Below are positions 1 to 11,179 of a stretch of DNA of 64,000 nt, piece after piece; the stretch's first letter is position 1; the number at the start of each line of letters is the position of its first letter. The stretch lies in NCBI RefSeq assembly GCF_051020765.1, contig NC_134943.1:7378001-7442000 (forward strand), written 5' to 3'. A model generated the notes under the pieces. It was not told where the DNA came from. It did no database searches and saw nothing but the letters and a program-made list of their open reading frames with translations. The position numbers were made by a program, and so were the translations under genes. Origin of the DNA: Lasioglossum baleicum. Taxonomy: Eukaryota; Arthropoda; Insecta; Hymenoptera; Halictidae.

Positions 1-860
1 GTATGCATGACTCTCGACCGATTCGACCCTGTTAACATATAAATTGCCGCTTAACGGCGAGACAATCAGTTCCCGGGGAAACCGGCACGGAGGTGACGAT
101 GGGCGGTTAAAGGGAGAAGCCATCGAGAGGGTTGGCGGGGAAGGTTTAGGAGTTGGAACACGCGACGGGGCGGAAGTAGACGAAGACGGATGGAGAGTCC
201 GGTCGTGGCGGGGTAGCCCAAAACAACCGGGGACAAGCGTCTGGAAACGGTGGGACAAGAAGAGATATAACAAGAGCCTCCTACACAGAGGGTTCAAAGA
301 GAAAGAGAGATGGAGAAGGGATGAAGAGGAGCACTAGGGGTTGGGTTTCAATTCAATTTCCTAAGAAACTCTTTAGTGTTTGAGATACAGCCGGCGAAAG
401 GATGCGCGTGAGGTTGGATGTATGCCTGCGACAGAGAGAAACGTGGATGTGTGGGTAGGTGAAAGACACACACACACACATATACACAGAGGGGGTGAAC
501 TAACTAAGAGGGGGTGAAAACGAACCGAAAAGAGACGCGGCGACCGCCCGCGTGACAGTACGGCGTGGAAGCGGAAAAAGCGTAATAGGGAGAGACGAAA
601 GAGAGTGAGAGAGAGAGATAGGGGTAAGAGAGGGAAGAGATTGCGTGAAACGAGGGGGTGTCACGGGGGTGTTGATATCGAGAAGGAGACGGGAAGACGA
701 TACGAACGGGTGAATGGCCGCGGGGGACGAGGGAGGAGACTCGAGGAACGATGTCCGTGAAAAGGAGAAGGAAAGAAGACTATGAGAAAGAGAGAGAATG
801 ACAGAGATAGGGGTTGGCGAACGTCGAGGGTGAGGGAGAGGGGGTGACTAACTGACCGAG
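1..860. other. GA-rich, simple-repeat-rich flank of the putative first exon
   Basis: No gene is recognisable here. The tract is purine-rich on the + strand with short simple repeats: a (CA)n run at about 466-480 and GA runs at about 596-632. GA- and CA-rich CpG-containing DNA of this sort is common around insect transcription starts and in 5' untranslated regions. The position just upstream of the exon candidate at 1225 therefore suggests promoter or leader sequence, but no TATA box, initiator or other core element can be assigned with confidence. Confidence 0.35.
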
Positions 861-1224
861 GGTGCCAGGAGCGCAGGGGAGTAAGGATTCTGTGCGCGCG
901 CGCGAGGCCGGCGCAAACTCTTCGTGCAGCATCCCTCGTCAGTTGCAAGTCAGGAACTGTCGCGACCGCGTGGCCTGTGCGCTATCGTCGTTACCGTGGC
1001 GACCGGTTTGTCAGCGGTGTTGGTGAACGGTTGGTACCTCGTGTGGCGGATTTTTCTGACAGTAACGCGTGGAACGGCGTACGGCAGTCGACGCGAGACG
1101 GCAACCGGGACCACGGGGTCCCGATGACATTCGCCGGCACGACCAGTGTCGGCTGACATCGAGCGTAGATCATCGGAGACGACAGTCAGTGGAGAGAGGG
1201 GTCTAGTGCGGCAACGGCTCCAGC
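861..1224 (+). other. candidate 5' untranslated leader
   Basis: This CpG-rich stretch runs from the end of the GA-rich tract into the ATG at 1225. It has stops in the start codon's frame (nearest TAG at 1204) and several short upstream ATGs. If the exon at 1225 is genuine this is its likely untranslated leader, but the transcription start cannot be placed from sequence alone. Confidence 0.3.
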
Positions 1225-1297
1225 ATGGATAAAGACGTTCGACGGAAGTGCGGGAAAGTGCGACGTGCTCTGTTCCACCTGCTGCTGATAGTGGGGG
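1225..1297 (+). CDS. putative first coding exon: signal-peptide-like segment ending at a splice donor
   Basis: The ATG at 1225 has A at -3 and G at +4, a favourable context, and an in-frame TAG at 1204-1206 rules out an upstream extension of this frame. It encodes 24 complete codons: a basic stretch (MDKDVRRKCGKVRR, residues 1-14) and a hydrophobic run (ALFHLLLIVG, residues 15-24), the layout of the start of a signal peptide or signal anchor. The reading is cut after one extra base by a perfect donor, G|GTAAGT, at 1298-1303, so the intron is phase 1. Signal peptides separated from the mature protein by a phase-1 intron are common in genes for secreted and cell-surface proteins. Without splicing the frame stops 26 codons later. 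I do not recognise the gene. The exon-donor pair is seen directly; its being a real gene is inference. Confidence 0.45.
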
Positions 1298-1303
1298 GTA
1301 AGT
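1298..1303 (+). promoter_or_regulatory. consensus 5' splice donor GTAAGT
   Basis: GTAAGT follows a run of six G at 1293-1298, giving G|GTAAGT, which pairs fully with U1 snRNA positions +1 to +6. It truncates the signal-like open frame that starts at 1225 in phase 1. Confidence 0.5.
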
Positions 1304-4300
1304 TTCCGAAAACGGTGATCAAGGATCCTCTATCTTCGGGTGGGTACCAGCGATCGAGACGATCCAGAGGCTTCTGAACACTCGTTGCGGACCCTCCAGG
1401 TGGATTACGGTAGTCCTGATTTTGCGTGTAGGACCTGTGATGCGATTCCATGTGGATCACAACGGGGATCCCTCAAGGAATCCTTCATTGTCCAAGTTCT
1501 AGGCGTGTTCGATGCCGGTCTGGGTTAGCTCCCCTAGGCATTCGAGGTTACTGGGGAGGATCTGCTGATGCAGGAAGGGCCGGGGATTACCTGAAACCCC
1601 TAGAATGGGGGTCGTTTAACGCGGCTCTACGGCCAGCAGGAATTGCGTCGTTACGGTGACTTTTGTCCGGCCCGCGGGGATCTCATTCGGATTACGAGGC
1701 GGTACCAATGGTCCTCTTGAATCCCCGTCCCGCCGGACGCGTTGGTCCCGTGCCATGTTGCCGCGGGCTTCCTGTCCCCCTTCGATCACCCGGCTCCATT
1801 TCCCCAACGTCGATCCGAAACTTCCGGTAGACCGGGAATATTCGAGTCGCGTTTCGAGGACCACTTAACCCGGCCACTTCCGCGAATCGAACGATTCTTT
1901 CCTGAACTTCGCCTAATGTCGACGATCCGAAATCCCGTCGGCCAGGAACGTGCCCGCTCAACCCTCACACATTGGACAGTTTTGAGATACTCTTCCGGTC
2001 GCGATCCTGCGAGGCTCGAGTCCTCCCGATTGATCAGTAACTCGAGGAAAATCGTTTAGCAAGCCTGGGTTATGTCTGAGAATTTTTATTGGAATAATCG
2101 TGGTTGGTCCTGTGTATCTGATTCTTTTGATTGCTTGGCAGCTCAAGGGAAATTCTTAAATCGTTCTGGCTAGATCCTATAATTTTTAAGGGACAGATTC
2201 TACAGTCTTGCAATTACAGTTACTAACTATTTTGAATAGCCTGTTTAATTGTTTTCGTTGCCTTTTTGAAGACATTACATCGAGCTAACTGCAGCTGATT
2301 TATCATTATTAGCATTGGACAGCTAAAAATCATAATTGAATTAAATGAAAGATATTGCATTTAATGTGAAAATTTGTTTGAGAATGATAACTTCTTTCCA
2401 AAGATTTCGAATGGACTAACCAACGGCAGCGAGAGCAAACAGAACGCAGAGGTGTCGGGAAGACAAACAGGGCGAAATCCGCGTCGGGGAATTCGCATGT
2501 GCCGGGCTCGCTATGCTTTCGGGGAAGCTTTCAGACGACTCGAGAGCTGACACCGTATCCCAGCCTGTTACCAAACAGTCCCCCAGTCCCATTGTCGCGA
2601 TATTGAAACTCAGTCGTGATCGAAGGTAAATAAAACTTCTCCGAGATATCCAACCCTCGGCGTGTGCACGCGTTCTTCTTCTCCTCCTCCACTCGCCGCT
2701 CTGAAACTTTTCGTTCGGATGACTCATTCTCCGGGAGCATGACGGCCCAGGAGATTGGCGGGGAATTCCATGTTTGCCCGGAGTTCGGTTTTATGGTAAT
2801 AGTTTTCGCCGAACTTGGCCCATCATTCCCGCTTCTTATCGCGCGCGCGATGCGCGCCGTATACTTTCCGCATCTTTGCGCACGGATTTCTTTGATGAAT
2901 CGAACGCGCGCACGGGTAAAATTATATTGACCAGTCCGCCGGGGAGAGATCGTTCGCCAGTAAATGAACCGTTTACGGGCCATATCGATTAACTGGTTTC
3001 TCAATTTTCTTGGATTTTACTGCCGGAAGCTGTTCGTCGGTGCTCAACTTTCCCCCCGTTCGAAATTAATTAAACTCGGTACCGCCAAATGACGAAATTG
3101 AAAGAGCCTCTAGAAACGAGAGTGGGTGCTATTAGATTTCATTTCCAAAGCGTTTATTCCTTGTATTTTATTTCTGCAAATTGATTCGCAAGAATTGTGA
3201 GCGCGTTGCAAACGTGTGTAAAAATTTTCGACTTTAATAGACAACTCCATGAAAGTGAGGATGTAGTAGAGGGGCTGTTACACTTTCGATATTTTTTATT
3301 TACGATACATATAATCATACTGTTTTTACCAATTGTATATAATGAATAATTTCCATTAATTAATTCTGTTCGTCGTGCGAGTACAAAAGGGATTCAGACA
3401 CTCGCCTTTTACGTGGCATTATGCTGATTACAATCACAGAGGAACGAGGGCAGAAAACAACACGGTGCGAGCAGAATCGGTAAAAAGTTAATGCGGCATC
3501 CATCTGTTTATTATTAACGCGCCGGTGCCATTACGTTCGTCGTCGTTCTCCCGACAGTATTAACATGAAACCAATCTCGAAATTAGCCATTGTGCTTGGG
3601 TTGTCTCCCTTGCCGTTCTCCCGTCCCCAATTTCCTGAAAGGGGCATTCCCGCGCGTGTCAAAAAATAATTTATCTGAGGCGTCGTCGTACGGCGTGGCC
3701 GCGTGCGCTCCCTTTCATCCTTGATCCTTTCCTCGGAAAACTTTGTTGACTTCAATCTGCTAATTGCAGCCGGCCCGGTATTTTTCATGCCGACGTTCCT
3801 TATCGCCAACGGCGTATTAGGGAACGCACGGGGGGGAGAAAAGGTCGGACCCGTGGGAGAAAAGGAAAACAGAAGCTGAAGGAGGGAGAAGAAAATCGCG
3901 TTTTGTATTTGTTCGCTGGTGAAAGGTCCTTTCTTCCGCGGAAACGAGGCGGTATTCGCGATTTGCCCGATCCCGTCGAAGGAAACGCGAAACAAAAGCA
4001 CGGGGCCGGGAAAAAATGGGACAGAATAGAGCAGGAGATAAAGTGTTCCGACTTTAATCTGGTAATTGCGGTTCTCCTGGCGCCAGCTGGACACAAAGCA
4101 CGCTAAATAGAGCCATACTCACGGAGAATACCCTGCGATACTCCCCGCAACCGATTTCCAATCGCGAGCCTCGCCAACGACGCAAAACTTGCCGAGCGAA
4201 TTCTAAATTCCGTCCTCAACCCCCGCAACCGTCGCGCGATCTAATTCAATTCGGTTTCTTCTTCGGCGGATCCCCTGACGTTCCTGCGGTTCCCTGATCC

Positions 4301-5565
4301 TCTTCGAAACGAACCCGAACCCGCTGGCAAAGAGACAATCCCAAGGAGAGACAGAGCTCACAGAAAGGATTGGATTGTTTTTCCGGAGTTTGCTCTCGAA
4401 TCTCATTCGTTGCGCATCATTTTCCGAGATGCTAGAAAGGATAATTTGATCTTGAATGTTTGGGGCTGTTTGACGCCGTGAAGGAAGGGCCGAAGGGTTT
4501 TTCGGAAGGATAACAGATGTGGGAGACGGTGGAAAGATAAATTGTACATCAGCGTTCCACGGGATGATTGTGCAGACTATTTGGCCTTCAATATTTAGAG
4601 TCGTTTGAGAAGTAAGATTTGTGTTTGAATTTGAGTTTCAGTTTAAGGAATACAAATTTGATATCCATTTATTTGCTGCGCCGACGTGTGTAAAGGATGT
4701 GTGTAGACGAAATTTGTTTGCGAATGTTCGGGGATTCCGTTTGGGACAGTGTGTGGAAAGTATGAGGGATTTCTGTAGAGTGGACAGGCCCGAGGGGAAA
4801 CGGCGAAGAGTCAAATTGTGGGAGGCGAAACTTGACTGCAAGGGACCACGAGTATTGACTCGGTAAACGCGGAGTTTGTCTTATGAGGAAGTTGGTACTA
4901 CAGGTGTTCTCTTCCTTCCGGTTACTCTAAGTGCCTCTGGGTTCGCTAACAAGCTGAGAATATTCTTCGGCGATGTCCCGCCGCGAACCAAGTTTGCTTT
5001 GAATTGATTTCGCGAGGTCGTTCGAGCACTCCGGATGTGAGCAGCGACTTTCCGCTGATGAAGAAAGTATCTTTCAACTCAACAAACACTAGGCCTCACT
5101 ATATGCATAACATATTATCTGAAGACGGAAAGAATAATCTCCTTCCGTGTAACGTTACTTTTTACTAGATACGATTTCATTGTTTGTTATTAATGTCAGT
5201 ACTATGTATGTTAGTAACTTGAATATATAATGACTTTGCATTATAATCGACAGTTTAGTTATTGTTATTGTAGGCAGAATTAAAAATAAAACGATTTTCA
5301 AAGAATCTAGACCAACAACGCAGTTTTAAAAAATTATAAAAATTCTAATTCTGCGTAGATGTAGCCATCGAGAGAAGCAAAATAAATTCGAAATATTTGT
5401 TTTTAAGGGGTATAACAAATTCAGCAGATTTTCGAGGTAAATACTAACGATCGAAAACGGTTAAAATTGTAACAGAACATAAGAGAAATCCAATATTCGA
5501 AGGAGTGACGGTATGGAGTTACGTTTGATGGTACAAACGTCCGAACGAGTTTTGCGAATGTTGGC
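1304..5565. other. non-coding tract, possible start of a large intron
   Basis: I see no supported gene here. From 1304 to about 2040 the DNA is GC-rich and CpG-rich, with overlapping open frames on both strands that look like compositional artefacts. About 2040-2420 is AT-rich. From 2420 to 5565 GC-rich and AT-rich patches alternate without recognisable transposon ends or tandem repeats. If the donor at 1298 is used, this is intron. Confidence 0.4.
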
Positions 5566-5570
5566 CGGCG
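5566..5570. repeat. target-site duplication CGGCG, left copy
   Basis: This 5-bp sequence directly abuts the CACAGTA terminus and is repeated exactly at 7091-7095 next to the other terminus, as expected for Transib integration. Confidence 0.75.
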
Positions 5571-7090
5571 CACAGTAGGACAAACCGATGAATTCCGTGT
5601 CAACATCAAAGAGACTTTCGATCACTTTCAAGAGAGCGATGATTTTTTTTAAATTAAAGCTGAAACATTGAAAAATATGGGAAACATAGAGAGATTGTAG
5701 TAGGAACGTTTTCCGACCGTGAAAAAATTTGTTAAACTTGCACAATTTCAAGAAAATTGTGGTTTATTCAATACCACGCGCGGAAAAATTTTTCACGGAG
5801 AGATTTCAAATCTTGTTTCAAAATTTGTCTACAATCTCACGATTTTGCAGGAAATCGATTTTTGTGAACAAAACTAACGAAATCATTTTTGCGTTGAAAT
5901 GATTTGATAACCCACTAGTTTGAAGGTATTCAGGGTATATTGTATTCTCAATATAAATCACAATAAAAATAAATATGACGAAGTATTTGAACGTTTACTT
6001 GACGTATATCACTTGACGAACGACCACTTGATGTATCACTGCGATTGTCGCTGGCACTCCTTGTAGGCTGTGTACGCGACTGATATTTTCATTTACACGG
6101 AAAGTGAGGTAAGCATTTAATCTTTTTAATTTACTTCTCATCAACGAATTTTTTAACTTCTGGTGATAAAAATAAAAAATAAGGTATCACCAGAAGATCA
6201 AAAATTCGTTGAGGAGAAGTAAATTAAAAAGATTAAATGCTCACCTCACTTTCTGTGTAAATGAAAATATCAGTCGCGCACACAGTCTACAAGGAGTGCC
6301 AGCGACAATTGCAGCGATACATCAAGTAAACGTTCAAATACAGTATTCCCGCGATTATTGTGAGAAACTCGGGGGTAGCTATCTCAGGAAACGAAATGGT
6401 ACTACGTTTTTTTACGTGTGCCGAACATAGATTTCTTGGATAACTTTTCCAAGTGTAAATGACGATCCTTAATAGACAACGGTGCTATGCGGGAAATTGT
6501 TGTATTGTACTAATGCTATTCCATACCTGAGAATGATACACCAAGTATCATAAAACCCCAATTTAAACACCCTAATACCTTAATTTCTTTGTAGTGTGAT
6601 CGACCGCCCAAGGCGGAACCCCTTAGTAGTGGGGATAAAAAAGCCACATCATCCGTATACCCGAAAGTCACATCAATCGCGGGAACACTGTACTTCGTTA
6701 TATTTATTTTCATCGAGTACAATATACCTTCAAACTAGTGAGTTATCAAATAATTTCAACGAAAAAATGATTACATTAGTTTTGTTCACAAACCTAGATT
6801 GTTTGCAAAATCCTGAGGTCGTAGACAAATCTTGAAACCAGATTTGAAATCAGAGTGAAAAAATCTACGGTATAGCATGTAAAAAAGCGCGTGGTATTGG
6901 GTAAACGACAATTTTCTTGAAATTGTGCTAGTTTAACGAATTTGTTCAAGGTTAAAAACCGTTCCTACTATAATCTCTCTATTTTCCCCATATTTTGCAA
7001 TGTTTCAGCTATAATTTAAAAACAAATCATCTCATTTCTATGGAAAGTTCTTTGATTTTGACACATAATTCATCGGTTTGTCCCACTGTG
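5571..7090. mobile_element. non-autonomous Transib-like DNA transposon, 1.52 kb
   Basis: The left end reads CACAGTAGGACAAACCGATG from 5571. The right end, read inward from 7090 on the minus strand, is CACAGTGGGACAAACCGATG: 19 of the first 20 bases match. Both ends are flanked by the same 5-bp sequence, CGGCG (5566-5570 and 7091-7095). CACAGTG-like termini and GC-rich 5-bp target duplications are hallmarks of Transib, the superfamily related to RAG1. The terminal repeats extend about 400 bp inward (about 5571-5983 against 6691-7090) at roughly 75-80% identity by eye. Inside lies a second fold-back (5984-6168 against 6185-6340). No transposase is visible, so this is a defective or MITE-like copy. 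Superfamily assignment rests on ends and duplication only. Confidence 0.75.
5984..6340. repeat. internal hairpin nested inside the Transib-like element
   Basis: The left arm (5984-6168) and right arm (6185-6340) are inverted copies around a ~16-bp AT-rich loop, with only scattered mismatches near the centre. The arms abut the outer inverted repeat, and a third, shorter pair (about 6341-6374 against 6655-6690) lies in the remaining interior. The inner hairpin may be a separate fold-back insertion or part of the original element. Confidence 0.7.
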
Positions 7091-7095
7091 CGGCG
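7091..7095. repeat. target-site duplication CGGCG, right copy
   Basis: Exact match to 5566-5570. A further CGGCG follows at 7096-7100, so the target was locally repetitive or the flank was duplicated by chance. Confidence 0.75.
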
Positions 7096-7100
7096 CGGCG

Positions 7101-8379
7101 TAGGGAAAAGAATGAGGGGAACAAGGAGGTTGTCGTTGGCGACTTGTTGTTCCATTGAGGGCAGAGTCAGCCGGGCAGCCGGCGGCAAATGAAATTCCTT
7201 AATCTAACGACGTCTCCGGTGGCTCGGTTGATTCGAGCCTGCTAATTGCAGCCGGTCCGGGGTTCCCGGCTTTCTTATTATTGCATTTGTCGCGCGGGCA
7301 AACTTGGCGCGCGCCCTCGCCGCCCAATTATTCCGAATTACTTCATCGAATTATCCGCTCGTCGGTTACACCGTTTAACGGGTCGCGAGCCCGACAGAGA
7401 CCCCGGTGGCCGGGTCGTCGCGCGGATTAATCACGTTAACGCCGTGGCCCCACCCCGCTTGCAAGCTCTAGCAGCCCCCCACCCCCAAAAACTTTGAATG
7501 AAAACGATCCGAGGAATCGTTACCCTGCAATTTCATCGAGTCTCGAAACTGGGCTAAACGGGACAAATTGTTATAGCCCGAGAGAGAGAGAGAGGAAGTG
7601 CAATTGATTCCGAACAGTATAAATGAGTTAGGATTTTTTTTCAACCCCTAATTTTGGTGGAACTCTTGCCACGTCGGGAAGATTGTAATTCAACCGGGGC
7701 GAATTGAAATGGTAATGTCGAGCATCGCGTGCTGTATAGTCGCGCGGGACTCGCGCAGTTTATTATGCCATCTACAAGCCAGTTACCTTGGAGGAATAAG
7801 ATTCAGCCGGATAAGAAACGAGGCTATGAAAAGATCCCTTTGTTCGCCGGCGCTGTCGTTTACGCGGGGAATTAACAATCGTGCTTTGTCGAGGACGTCG
7901 TCTCTCACCGTAACCGGTGGAAAAATATCTGTTGTTATTGACAGAGGGGACGGGTCTACTCGTTGACGAGAAGTAGGGATGTCGTTTGTTCAAGAAAGCA
8001 GGGGCACTCGGTTCGCCGTGAATTTTAAGGAAACACTCGCGGACACTATGTCGTTCCCGTTTCTCAAGCCGTGGAGGGCGCTCGACTTATCGTGAATTAT
8101 AAGAAAACTCTAATTGTCGGCATCCGTAAAGAAGGTGCTCAGAGGAATCGGCGTCTCCACGAGCCGAGTAGTACAGATCAACGACTAAGTCGTCGGACAA
8201 TTGACATATTTACATTTTAGCTGGAATCGAACTTCTATTTCCGCTTAGAGGGTCTATTAAATATTTTTAGGTGAATTCGTAGCCATCCTGGACCATTATT
8301 TGACAAGTTAAATGCCATTTTACTCTTCTATATTTGCTCTTCACAAATTTATACTGTTCCACCGACCAATTGCTGACCT
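7101..8379. other. GC-rich non-coding tract, no feature recognised
   Basis: This tract is CpG-rich and contains a short GA run at about 7580-7593. The open frames at 7246-7497 and 7709-7966 have no recognisable domain or splice context. I see nothing else. Confidence 0.4.
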
Positions 8380-9040
8380 ACTCTACTTCCAAAATTGGTG
8401 AAACTTTCCTTCCTGTATTCACTATCCTCCCGAGTAATTCTTATTAAATTATTTAACTAGCCAAATGTAACTTCACTACATTCATTGCTGAAAAATAGAG
8501 GTCTGACCAACGTGCGACCTAGTCTACTTCCAGAATCCACTAAATTCTTTTCACTGAATTTGCAATAATTTTGATCTATTTTTTGAGCTACTTCTATTTC
8601 TTGAAATCTTGAGACTGAACTAGTCTGACCATTTAACGATCCATTCCACTTGCAGACTCCACTAATTACTTTCTTAAACCTCGCAGCAACTCATTCCGCC
8701 AATTACAGCTATTATCTCTGTCATTCTAATTCAATTGTACTTGACTTTTTGAAGAGTTAGATGCAGTCGCATCCTATTTGCGTCGTAAGTGACACTACGC
8801 GAAATTGTCCGATCAATTCCCAACTCATTCTACTTGGGCGATTCGCTAAACTTTTTCTTCGAACTCTCGAAAATTCCACCGAACTCTCGCCGGCTATCTA
8901 GAGCTATTTCTGTCATTCCGACTGAACTACACTTATCTTCGAGGCGAGCCGAAGGCAATCTTACCCCGCCTCTATCATTCACGCCCGCGCGCAAGTTGTC
9001 CGATCAATTCTCCAGCCTTGCTACTTCCACGAGCCGGTAG
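8380..9040. repeat. highly diverged long-period direct repeats
   Basis: Several phrases recur in the same orientation. TCTACTTCCA with GAATCC-like continuation occurs near 8382 and 8523, and TCTACTTGGG near 8828. A second phrase, GCTATTTCTGTCATTC with ACTGAAC nearby, is found near 8902 with weaker copies near 8588 and 8708. Spacing is irregular (about 130-300 bp). The block may be an old tandem duplication that shares the TCTACTT core of the 29-bp repeat seen elsewhere. Confidence 0.3.
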
Positions 9041-10475
9041 ATATATGTATATAAACTCATTTCCCTCGGAAATATGTTAACCCTTTTCAAAGTACCGTAA
9101 TGAATTCCTGGATGAATAGGATGTACAAGCATCGCATCGATCCACCGACGAATGTGGAGGAAACTGGAGCGCGTCTATGGTAATCATTTCTCGGTATCGA
9201 GGATCTAGCCTGAAGAACATCCGTTAAATCGGGTGTTCGTTGATCATCCGAAATATTTTGACACATCAACCTGCAGGCCCTGCATCCTTCACGGGCCCTT
9301 CGCCGTTCAGGATTAAATCCTTCAGGAAACAGGACCGTATAAGGAGAACCGAAACCAATGGATATCCTCGAGGCGGGCTATTCAGGATGCGTCTTCGTCG
9401 ACGATACATTGTTTCCTTCTCGAATTCTTTCTTCTCCTTTGAAATCGCTGCGCGGAGGATGCAGAAATGAAGGTGGTAGGGCAGGTCCGGGGGGAGTGGG
9501 GGATGTAGTTGGGCGCATAGTTCGAAGACCTCATCGGCTTCGCCCGTCCCCTCTCGCAATCCTGCTATTCCCGATTGTTCTGCCACTCCTGCCTCATCCG
9601 TTGCTCGTCATCTTGTCGCTCTTTGTTCCTGGGGGTCTTTCGACGGAGTTTCATCGCGGCAAAAGGATGTCCAGAAGCGTGTCGACCCGGACATTCGATC
9701 CTCCGCGACGACGACGGCGAGATCATTTTATTTCGTTGCCGGCCGTCCGATGTCTCTCCTCTTAACGATTCTTTCATCTCGAGACCGTTTTGTAACTCTC
9801 CTCCTTCTCCTGCACCTGCTTCTCCCGCCACTCTGCCGGGAGACGTACGTGTCCGGAATTCCTTGTGTTGCACTTGTCGAATCGATCCGACGAAAGGATG
9901 TCCTTTGAGAGATCGGCAAGCCCCCCCACCCCTCCGCCCTCTCCACGATGTATTTCATCGGCTTCGGTTAATTGTCCCGCTCGTCCCCGGGATCTCGAGC
10001 GGCTTCCCAGGCTGCTCGCTGCGGAGATTTAAGCGACGGATCATCGAATCTTTACCGCGTCGTTGAACGCTGTACGTGGTTACGACGATGTTACAACCGG
10101 GTTCCGTGACGCGACAAAATTTTCTGTTGCCTGTTCTACTCGTCTTCCTCCTTAACAATAGCGTTCCTATCCGCTCGTGATACGCTCATGAATATTCATA
10201 GGGAATGCACGCGCGCCGAAGGTGACTGCGTCTTTCCGATGCAGCACGCGAGCATAATGCAAGATGTCACGATTCTTCTTGTCGTCGGAGGCTCGTCTCG
10301 CGTTTCTTCTCTCTCTGACGCTGCTTCGATTGCTGTCGAGTCTGCACACAGGTTTTGTTGTCCTCTTACACATTGTACGACTGTGCACGGAGTTATTCCA
10401 CTTTCTCACTGATGTGTCAGTAAACGATGTTCATCTAGTACGCTCGTAAGTGGATCGTCAAATTTTTAAGAATTA
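9041..10475. other. GC-rich non-coding tract, no feature recognised
   Basis: Overlapping open frames on both strands (up to 163 codons at 9575-10066) are Arg/Ser/Pro-rich and mutually exclusive, as expected from CpG-rich DNA with few stops. No domain, splice pattern or repeat is recognised. Confidence 0.4.
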
Positions 10476-11177
10476 TTAGGTTGTTGCATATGAAATGTCC
10501 GATTTTAGAACGCAAATGTTCCAATGCGTTCTGATCAAGAAATACTATTACAGTTGACAGGTTCATTGTACGTCACTTTGAGGCACGAAGCTTACGATCC
10601 TATCTTCAATTCTAATTTACACATATAAATTTCCTTTTAAATAAATTTGATATCAACATCAATCAGTGCGATTGTCACGTGCTCTTTTTGTGTGTATGGA
10701 AGGATAACGTATTGAATGAATGAGTGGATGCAATTTAAAACAATAAAAAGGTTACAATGATTTAAGAGTGCTAAAATCTGTGAATTTTTCTCAGCTTATT
10801 AACATGATTAATGTAAGAATAAACTACACTCCTCAAAAGAATTAAGGGATCACTTGCGCGAACCCGAAAAATTGGTCCCACTTTACGTGATCATAACACC
10901 GTCAAAAATTTTTGACAAGTGATCCCTTAATTCTTTTGAGGAGTGTATTTATGTGGCTCCAATCACTTGTAATTAACAATGCATTATTTGTTGATAGTAA
11001 AAAAAAGAACTACAAAATAGAGATGAGAATCTTGTCAATGAAGCATGTGAGTGACCAGAAAATTCAATGTCTACCATAATACAATCAAGAAACGTGTGAT
11101 TCTTTGATCAATAAGAAGTAGTTACGGTTGTTTAATGTTACTGATCAAAATCGGACATTTCATATGCAACGACTTAA
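10476..11177. mobile_element. degenerate mariner-type element, 702 bp
   Basis: The ends are TTAGGTTGTTGCATATGAAA at 10476 and, on the minus strand from 11177, TTAAGTCGTTGCATATGAAA. The match continues through TGTCCGATTTT, giving ~30-bp inverted termini with two or three mismatches. Each is flanked by TA (10474-10475 and 11178-11179), the Tc1/mariner target duplication. At 702 bp it is far shorter than an intact ~1.3-kb mariner and no transposase frame survives. It is interrupted by a second element at 10827-10945. Confidence 0.75.
10827..10945. mobile_element. 119-bp MITE nested in the mariner element, TA-flanked
   Basis: Perfect inverted termini begin CACTCCTCAAAAGAATTAAG at each end and extend through GGATCACTT, about 29 bp. 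The element is bounded by TA at 10825-10826 and 10946-10947. It has no coding capacity. Its ends suggest a Tc1/mariner family different from its host element. The termini are intact while those of the surrounding mariner carry mismatches, so this insertion is probably the younger one. Confidence 0.85.
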
Positions 11178-11179
11178 TA

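Noticed and set aside
5571..5610. Full recombination signal (heptamer plus nonamer) at the Transib-like end
   Set aside because: The heptamer-like CACAGT(A/G) is clear, but ACAAACC follows after only two or three bases, not a 12- or 23-bp spacer, so no true RSS is claimed.
6516..6722. Minus-strand 68-codon frame with a YTDD-like tetrapeptide, considered as reverse transcriptase
   Set aside because: No other reverse transcriptase motif surrounds it, and the stretch is part of the palindromic interior of the Transib-like element.
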